Origin: Roseobacter sp.
GTDB lineage: Bacteria; Pseudomonadota; Alphaproteobacteria; Rhodobacterales; Rhodobacteraceae
Length of the DNA: 42,518 nt
Direction: 5' to 3'
NCBI GenBank assembly: GCA_002731875.1
Contig: PCCY01000025.1
Location: 1 to 42,518 of the forward strand
How positions within the stretch are numbered: the stretch's first letter is position 1; every line of letters begins with the position of its first letter. This document shows, in pieces, positions 38,754-42,518 of the stretch. Both the position numbers and the translations under genes were made by a program. Below the pieces are notes generated by a model, which was not told the origin of the DNA, ran no database searches, and worked only from the letters and a program-made list of their open reading frames with translations.

Positions 38754-38780
38754 AACTGCAAGAACTGCAAGAACTGCAAG
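38754..38780 (+). repeat. Three perfect 9-bp tandem repeats before the second Rieske gene
   Basis: AACTGCAAG occurs three times without a gap, ending 18 bases before the ATG at 38799 and directly ahead of its ribosome binding site (GAGG at 38788-38791). Either a regulator's direct-repeat site or a slippage-prone array that varies leader length. Confidence 0.6.
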
Positions 38781-38798
38781 AATAAATGAGGTGTGGCC

Positions 38799-40118
38799 AT
38801 GATGGGGCAAGAGCAAAACGATCTACTCACGCAAACAGGGCCCGGCTCCTCCGCCGGGGGCGTGTTCCGACATTACTGGCAACCTGCCGCACTAAGCGAA
38901 GAATTGAAGGGTCCGCGCCCTTTGGTGCCAGTGCGTTTACTCGGCGAAGATCTGGTGCTTTTCCGCGATAACACAGGAACGCTGGGCTTGGTTGCGCGCG
39001 CCTGTCCCCATCGCGGCGCCGACCTTTGCTATGGCCGACTCGAAGATGACGGGCTTCGCTGCCCATTTCATGGCTGGCATTTTGATCGCAGTGGGCAATG
39101 CGTCGAACAACCGGGAGAGCCGGAAGGCTCGACAACGCACGAACGCATCCGTATCAACTCATACCCTGTGGTAGAACGAAATGGCATCATTTTCGCTTAT
39201 ATGGGGTCTGGTGAGCCGCCGGAATTTCCAAAATTTGACTGCTTTCGCGCACCCGAAACTCATGTGTTTGCGTTCAAGGGCCTATGGCAATGCAATTGGT
39301 TGCAGGCGTTGGAAGTCGGAATCGACCCCGCGCACGCATCCTTTCTGCATCGCTTCCTAGAGGACGAAGACCCGCAAGACAGCTATGGAAAGCAATTTCG
39401 TGATAAGGCCGCCGACACGGGCATTCCAATGACGAAGCTTTTGCGCGATTATCCGCGCCCTGAGATCACGGTTGAAGAAACCGAGTATGGCATGCGCCTT
39501 ATTGCATTACGCAGTTTGGACAATGGCCAGACACACGTGCGTGTCACCAATCAAATTTTCCCTTGCGCAATCCACATCCCCATGAGCCGAGAAATGGTCA
39601 TTACGCAGTGGCACGTCCCAATCGACGATGAAAATTGTTATTGGTATTCAATGTTTACCAGCTTCAAGAACCCGGTAGACAAAGAGTTGATGCGCGCCCA
39701 GAGACTGAAAGAGCATCGACTTCCAGATTATGCTCCCCTTCGGAACAAGAGCAACAACTATGGCTACGATCCCGAAGAGCAGGCGGTCAAAACCTTTACT
39801 GGTATGGGCCTTGATATCAATGTGCACGATCAGTGGGCCGTAGAGAGTCCGGGCCCGATATTTAACCGCCGGAACGAGCATTTGGGGAAAACTGATGTCG
39901 GCATCATCAAGTATCGCCGAATGCTACGCGACGCGATTGAAAACCTAGCAGCAGGGAACGCCGCAGCTTTGCCAATGAGCAGCGGTTCCGATGTTCGCTC
40001 GATTCTCGGACCGGTTTCAATCGACGCTATTGGCCCGTGGGATGCGTGGCGCGAAACTTTAGAAATCAGCGATACGGCACGGCGCCAAGCCTGTATCGAT
40101 TGGGACGCCAAGGTTTGA
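38799..40118 (+). CDS. Rieske oxygenase, phthalate 4,5-dioxygenase family
   Basis: A 439-residue oxygenase subunit, the usual length of phthalate 4,5-dioxygenase/CbaA-type enzymes that work without a beta subunit. Rieske ligands are Cys-69/His-71 and Cys-88/His-91 (Cys-Pro-His-Arg-Gly; Cys-Pro-Phe-His-Gly-Trp). The iron site has Asp-176, His-179 and His-184 in Gly-Ile-Asp-Pro-Ala-His-Ala-Ser-Phe-Leu-His. The N-terminus (Leu-Leu-Thr-Gln-Thr-Gly-Pro-Gly) is typical. Starts at 38793 (GTG) or 38802 are alternatives; GAGG spacing favours 38799. No reductase gene follows; instead a glutamine-synthetase-like ligase starts two bases after the stop. The family handles phthalates, chlorobenzoates, phenoxybenzoate and others, so the substrate cannot be named. 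Confidence 0.85.
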   Translation: MMGQEQNDLLTQTGPGSSAGGVFRHYWQPAALSEELKGPRPLVPVRLLGEDLVLFRDNTGTLGLVARACPHRGADLCYGRLEDDGLRCPFHGWHFDRSGQCVEQPGEPEGSTTHERIRINSYPVVERNGIIFAYMGSGEPPEFPKFDCFRAPETHVFAFKGLWQCNWLQALEVGIDPAHASFLHRFLEDEDPQDSYGKQFRDKAADTGIPMTKLLRDYPRPEITVEETEYGMRLIALRSLDNGQTHVRVTNQIFPCAIHIPMSREMVITQWHVPIDDENCYWYSMFTSFKNPVDKELMRAQRLKEHRLPDYAPLRNKSNNYGYDPEEQAVKTFTGMGLDINVHDQWAVESPGPIFNRRNEHLGKTDVGIIKYRRMLRDAIENLAAGNAAALPMSSGSDVRSILGPVSIDAIGPWDAWRETLEISDTARRQACIDWDAKV

Positions 40119-40120
40119 GC

Positions 40121-41500
40121 ATGGATCTCGTCAATAGCGTTCTGGAGCAGGTCAAAAAGAGCGGTACTGAAACCATCCGCGTCCTGTTCGCCGATCAACA
40201 TGGCATTCTGCGTGGCAAGACAATCGTCGCAAGCGCTTTGGCCTCAGTTTTTTCAAATGGAATGAACGTACCATCAAGTTTGTTGTTGAAAGATACCTCG
40301 AACCGCACGGTTTTTCCAGTTTGGTCCGCTGCCGATAGCCCAATGTCTGGCGTAGGCGACGTGACGTTGTTTCCTGATCCATCGACTTTCCGGATATTGC
40401 CATGGTCACCCCATTCCGCATGGATTCTGTGCGACACACGTATGCGGAATGGTGACCCTATTCCATTCGTGTCCCGTGATCTGTTGAAATCTGCGGTCTC
40501 AAAATTAGAGGCTCAGGGATTAAAGATGCTTGTAGGTCTTGAGGTGGAGTTTCATATTTTCGAGATCTTGGATCCCGGCCCTGATCACAAGACCACAGCC
40601 ATGCCCGGCACCGCTCCCTTGACCCGGAATTTGTCACAGGGCTATCAATTTCTGTCCGAAACTCGCTACGGCGAGGTCGAGACGGTATTGGACGATCTCC
40701 GCCGAGTATGTCAGCAAATGGGCTTGCCGATACGCACGACCGAGATCGAAATGGGGCCTAGCCAGTTCGAATTCACTTTTGATCCTGACGCACCCTTGAT
40801 CCATGCCGACAATATGGTGATGCTGCGGACCCTCGTTAAAGAGGTTTGTGCGCGGCGCGGGCTTCACGCCACGTTCATGTGCCGCCCGCGCGTCAAAGAC
40901 GGCGCTGCAAGCGGCTGGCATCTTCACCAATCTGTGCTGAATGCACAGACCGGCGAAAACATGATGATTCCTCGCAAGGATGGTGGGCTTAGCAAGACCG
41001 CTAGCGGGTGGATCGCGGGTTTGCTTGCCCATGCGGCAGAGAGCTGCATTCTGACCACACCGACCGTAAATGGGTACAAGCGTTATCGCCCAGGCCAATT
41101 AGCGCCTGATCGGATCCAATGGGGCTATGACAATCGTGGTTCAATGATCCGCGCCGTTATGGCCTTTGGCGATATCGCAAGCCGAGTAGAAAACAGAGTG
41201 GCAGAAACTGCGGCAAACCCTTACTATTTCTTCGCCTCACAGATAATTTCAGGTTTGGCAGGCATAACTCAGAAATTTGCGGCACCACCCGCAGTTGAAA
41301 CCCCATATGAAACAGACGCAATTAAGCTGCCAACAGACTTACTGGAAGCAATTCAATCATTCGAAAAATCTCATTTATATCGAAATGAATTAGGTGATAC
41401 ATTTGTCAATTATTTGTCCAAGATCAAGCGCGCTGAATGGGAGCGGTATTTGGCACATATCTCGGAATGGGAACAAGCAGAGTATTTTGACATATTTTGA
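40121..41500 (+). CDS. Glutamine-synthetase-like (gamma-glutamyl) ligase
   Basis: A 459-residue GS-superfamily protein. Metal/ATP-site residues are present: Gly-Leu-Glu-Val-Glu (Glu-141, Glu-143), Glu-210 and Glu-217 in Glu-Met-Gly-Pro-Ser-Gln-Phe-Glu, Gly-Trp-His-Leu-His-Gln (His-267/269), Asn-Gly-Tyr-Lys-Arg and Trp-Gly-Tyr-Asp-Asn-Arg. It should therefore be catalytic. It is more like the gamma-glutamyl-amine ligases (PuuA, IpuC, aniline-pathway TdnQ/AtdA1) than GlnA. An ATG two bases after the Rieske stop makes the two genes one unit. In aniline degradation such a ligase glutamylates the amine before the oxygenase acts, so this pair may process an aromatic amine (inference). Substrate unknown. 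Confidence 0.85.
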   Translation: MDLVNSVLEQVKKSGTETIRVLFADQHGILRGKTIVASALASVFSNGMNVPSSLLLKDTSNRTVFPVWSAADSPMSGVGDVTLFPDPSTFRILPWSPHSAWILCDTRMRNGDPIPFVSRDLLKSAVSKLEAQGLKMLVGLEVEFHIFEILDPGPDHKTTAMPGTAPLTRNLSQGYQFLSETRYGEVETVLDDLRRVCQQMGLPIRTTEIEMGPSQFEFTFDPDAPLIHADNMVMLRTLVKEVCARRGLHATFMCRPRVKDGAASGWHLHQSVLNAQTGENMMIPRKDGGLSKTASGWIAGLLAHAAESCILTTPTVNGYKRYRPGQLAPDRIQWGYDNRGSMIRAVMAFGDIASRVENRVAETAANPYYFFASQIISGLAGITQKFAAPPAVETPYETDAIKLPTDLLEAIQSFEKSHLYRNELGDTFVNYLSKIKRAEWERYLAHISEWEQAEYFDIF

Positions 41501-41581
41501 ATGCATATGATCATCAGTAGTGAATGAAGCTTTGATTAGCATAACTTCGATTATGCGATTTTTGGATCGCCCAAATTTCCC

Positions 41582-41656
41582 TGTAGAATTCGTCCTCTAC
41601 AACCTCCCTGTGGACGACCGACTGGCGGCACCGGTATTGTCGGTGCCGCCATTTTT
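41582..41656 (+). terminator. Intrinsic terminator after the GS-like gene, with an extra stem-loop
   Basis: GGCGGCACCG (41624-41633), a 7-base loop and CGGTGCCGCC (41641-41650) form a perfect 10-bp stem followed by ATTTTT. This ends the plus-strand catabolic run about 125 bases after the GS-like stop. A smaller stem (TGTAGA/TCTACA, 41582-41601) lies just upstream, with ACCTCCC between them. Otherwise 41501-41831 holds no gene I can support. Confidence 0.75.
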
Positions 41657-41787
41657 CGAAAGACCGATTGAACGGCCCAGAATGTTTGTGAGACGGATCA
41701 TCCCGTGACCTGCGTATCGGCAGGCATCCCATTCCGGCGATCTCGCGCCGTTGCAAGATTTCTATTCCACACATCCGAATGTAACAT

Positions 41788-41804
41788 ATATCGCGTGGCG
41801 ATAT
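41788..41804. promoter_or_regulatory. 17-bp palindromic operator upstream of the XRE gene
   Basis: ATATCGC, GTG, GCGATAT form a perfect dyad 28 bases before the XRE start. The position and symmetry fit an autoregulatory operator overlapping the promoter. Confidence 0.5.
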
Positions 41805-41831
41805 TTCGCGCACCGTGTCCGTTTCACGGGC

Positions 41832-42041
41832 ATGAACTTGCGGGACCGTGTAGCACTGAACATCCAAGACTTGAGACGCGCCCGCGGCCTCAGCCAGGAG
41901 GAGCTTGCTCATCGGGCAGACGTGAGCCGCGGGCATATGGGCAAGGTCGAAAACGCCAAGTTCGCGGCCTCCCTCGACCTTCTCGAACGTATCGCCAAGG
42001 CGCTGAACGTCGACCCCGGAGAGCTCTTCACAAAACGCTAG
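41832..42041 (+). CDS. Small XRE-family DNA-binding protein
   Basis: A 69-residue protein that is essentially one helix-turn-helix: Asn-Leu-Arg-Arg... style opening helix, then Gly-Leu-Ser-Gln-Glu-Glu-Leu-Ala-His-Arg-Ala-Asp-Val-Ser-Arg-Gly-His-Met-Gly-Lys (about 24-43) and Asn-Val-Asp-Pro-Gly-Glu-Leu-Phe near the end. Single-domain XRE proteins of this size are common regulators on mobile elements. The frame continues 27 codons upstream, but the ATG at 41832 starts the domain; its ribosome binding site is weak. A perfect palindrome lies just upstream. Confidence 0.8.
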   Translation: MNLRDRVALNIQDLRRARGLSQEELAHRADVSRGHMGKVENAKFAASLDLLERIAKALNVDPGELFTKR

Positions 42042-42117
42042 CTAGTTTTTGCCAGCCCCTGATGCGTCCTCGAATGGAACGTCACGAAAGGTAGTCAGAT
42101 GGAGCGTCGTGAGTTCT

Positions 42118-42318
42118 ATGGGTAAAAGAAAAACAGGTTGGCCCTTTCAGGATGGGTTTATGAACGACGGGGCGCAGGAGCTTCACCTGTTCACCGATTA
42201 CCGTTGGAATGATGGCTCGGTGAGCCGCCGCTGGCATGTCGATCCGGAACGCTTTGATGCAGACCTTGTCGAGATTCGCCCAGTTTCCCTGAAGCCCAGT
42301 GAAAGCTCAGATCAGTAG
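42118..42318 (+). CDS. Small hypothetical protein
   Basis: A 66-residue frame starting Met-Gly-Lys-Arg-Lys-Thr-Gly-Trp-Pro-Phe, with three Trp residues and Asp-Gly-Ser-Val-Ser-Arg-Arg-Trp-His-Val-Asp-Pro-Glu-Arg-Phe in the middle. The composition looks like a real protein. GGAG lies 14 bases before the ATG, rather far; a GTG at 42109 is another possible start. No family is recognised. It overlaps the end of the minus-strand partial gene at 42312-42518 by seven bases (converging). Confidence 0.5.
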   Translation: MGKRKTGWPFQDGFMNDGAQELHLFTDYRWNDGSVSRRWHVDPERFDADLVEIRPVSLKPSESSDQ

Positions 42319-42518
42319 GAAAACCACTCCGAGTGGCCCATTTTGCCGTCGTAGTCGCCGTATTCGACCATGATGCTGCGGGAGTAGAAGTGCCAAATGC
42401 CACCACTGGTCGGATAGGCGATCTCCTGCCCACTTTCAGAGACAAATGTCGCGGGCCAGGGCGTGTGGGCCCCATAGACCCGCTGGATGTAGCGGCAGGT
42501 GCGGTTCTCGCGATCGCA
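42312..42518 (-). CDS. C-terminal fragment of a gene entering from the right edge
   Basis: On the minus strand an uninterrupted 68-codon frame runs in from the window edge to a TGA at 42314-42312. It is rich in Tyr/Trp/His, with Arg-Tyr-Ile-Gln-Arg-Val-Tyr-Gly-Ala-His-Thr-Pro-Trp-Pro near the start of the visible part and Gly-Gly-Ile-Trp-His-Phe-Tyr-Ser-Arg-Ser in the middle. That composition is not what a shadow frame would give. Not recognised; it probably belongs to the backbone. Confidence 0.5.
   Translation of the reverse strand, partial: CDRENRTCRYIQRVYGAHTPWPATFVSESGQEIAYPTSGGIWHFYSRSIMVEYGDYDGKMGHSEWFSY

Noticed and set aside
1..42518. CRISPR arrays, tRNA or rRNA genes, replication origin
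   Set aside because: I looked for spaced direct repeats, cloverleaf-like sequences and iteron arrays by eye and saw none.

Overview
The window looks like a mosaic accessory element (integrative element or plasmid) of an alphaproteobacterium, most likely Rhodobacteraceae (Roseobacter group). This rests on the backbone gene set (DUF736, DUF2493, toprim, strawberry-notch, DUF6915, DUF6878, DUF3768 and ParB-like proteins), the LysR-controlled pca operon, the TRAP transporter and a CcsR/cuckoo-type small RNA. Hand counts on single 60-base lines give about 65-68% G+C in the backbone and pca operon, about 55% in the tph genes and about 47% in the TRAP genes, so the cargo was probably assembled from several sources.

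Layout. 1-16,050 is conjugative-element style backbone, nearly all on the minus strand, with a HigB/HigA-like toxin-antitoxin pair (1524-2155) and a LysR/quinone-oxidoreductase pair (8979-10876) set into it. Most backbone genes are preceded by a G+C-rich hairpin. A small RNA with two CCTCCTCCC loops lies at about 11003-11085 (minus). 16,136-22,900 is a tightly overlapping pcaCHG-BKACE-scoAB-pcaDB operon with a divergent pcaQ. 23,082-26,115 is a DctPQM-type TRAP transporter. 26,430-27,221 is a dead IS66 transposase fragment. 27,419-32,871 holds an IclR regulator, a divergent FMN reductase and a tphA2-A3-B-A1 operon (terephthalate dioxygenase, cis-diol dehydrogenase and reductase). 32,943-37,986 is a CYP199-like P450 with its ferredoxin and ferredoxin reductase, an SDR and an aldehyde dehydrogenase. 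38,035-41,500 has a MOSC protein, a second Rieske oxygenase of the phthalate 4,5-dioxygenase type and a glutamine-synthetase-like ligase. After a strong terminator the window returns to small backbone-like genes.

How the genes may work together (inference). TRAP imports an aromatic acid. The P450 hydroxylates the para-methyl group of 4-methylbenzoate, and the SDR and aldehyde dehydrogenase take the alcohol to terephthalate. TphA2A3/A1 and TphB convert terephthalate to protocatechuate. PcaGH, PcaB, PcaC and PcaD carry it to 3-oxoadipate. No PcaF thiolase is present. Instead a BKACE-family enzyme (3-oxoadipate + acetyl-CoA to succinyl-CoA + acetoacetate) is co-transcribed with a CoA-transferase that resembles succinyl-CoA:acetoacetate transferase (ScoAB) more than PcaIJ. 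A shared 15-bp palindrome, GTTCGnTATACGAAC, in front of both the TRAP operon and tphA2 suggests that one regulator, probably the IclR protein, controls uptake and ring attack together. The second Rieske oxygenase plus ligase may feed another aromatic, possibly an amine, into the same route.
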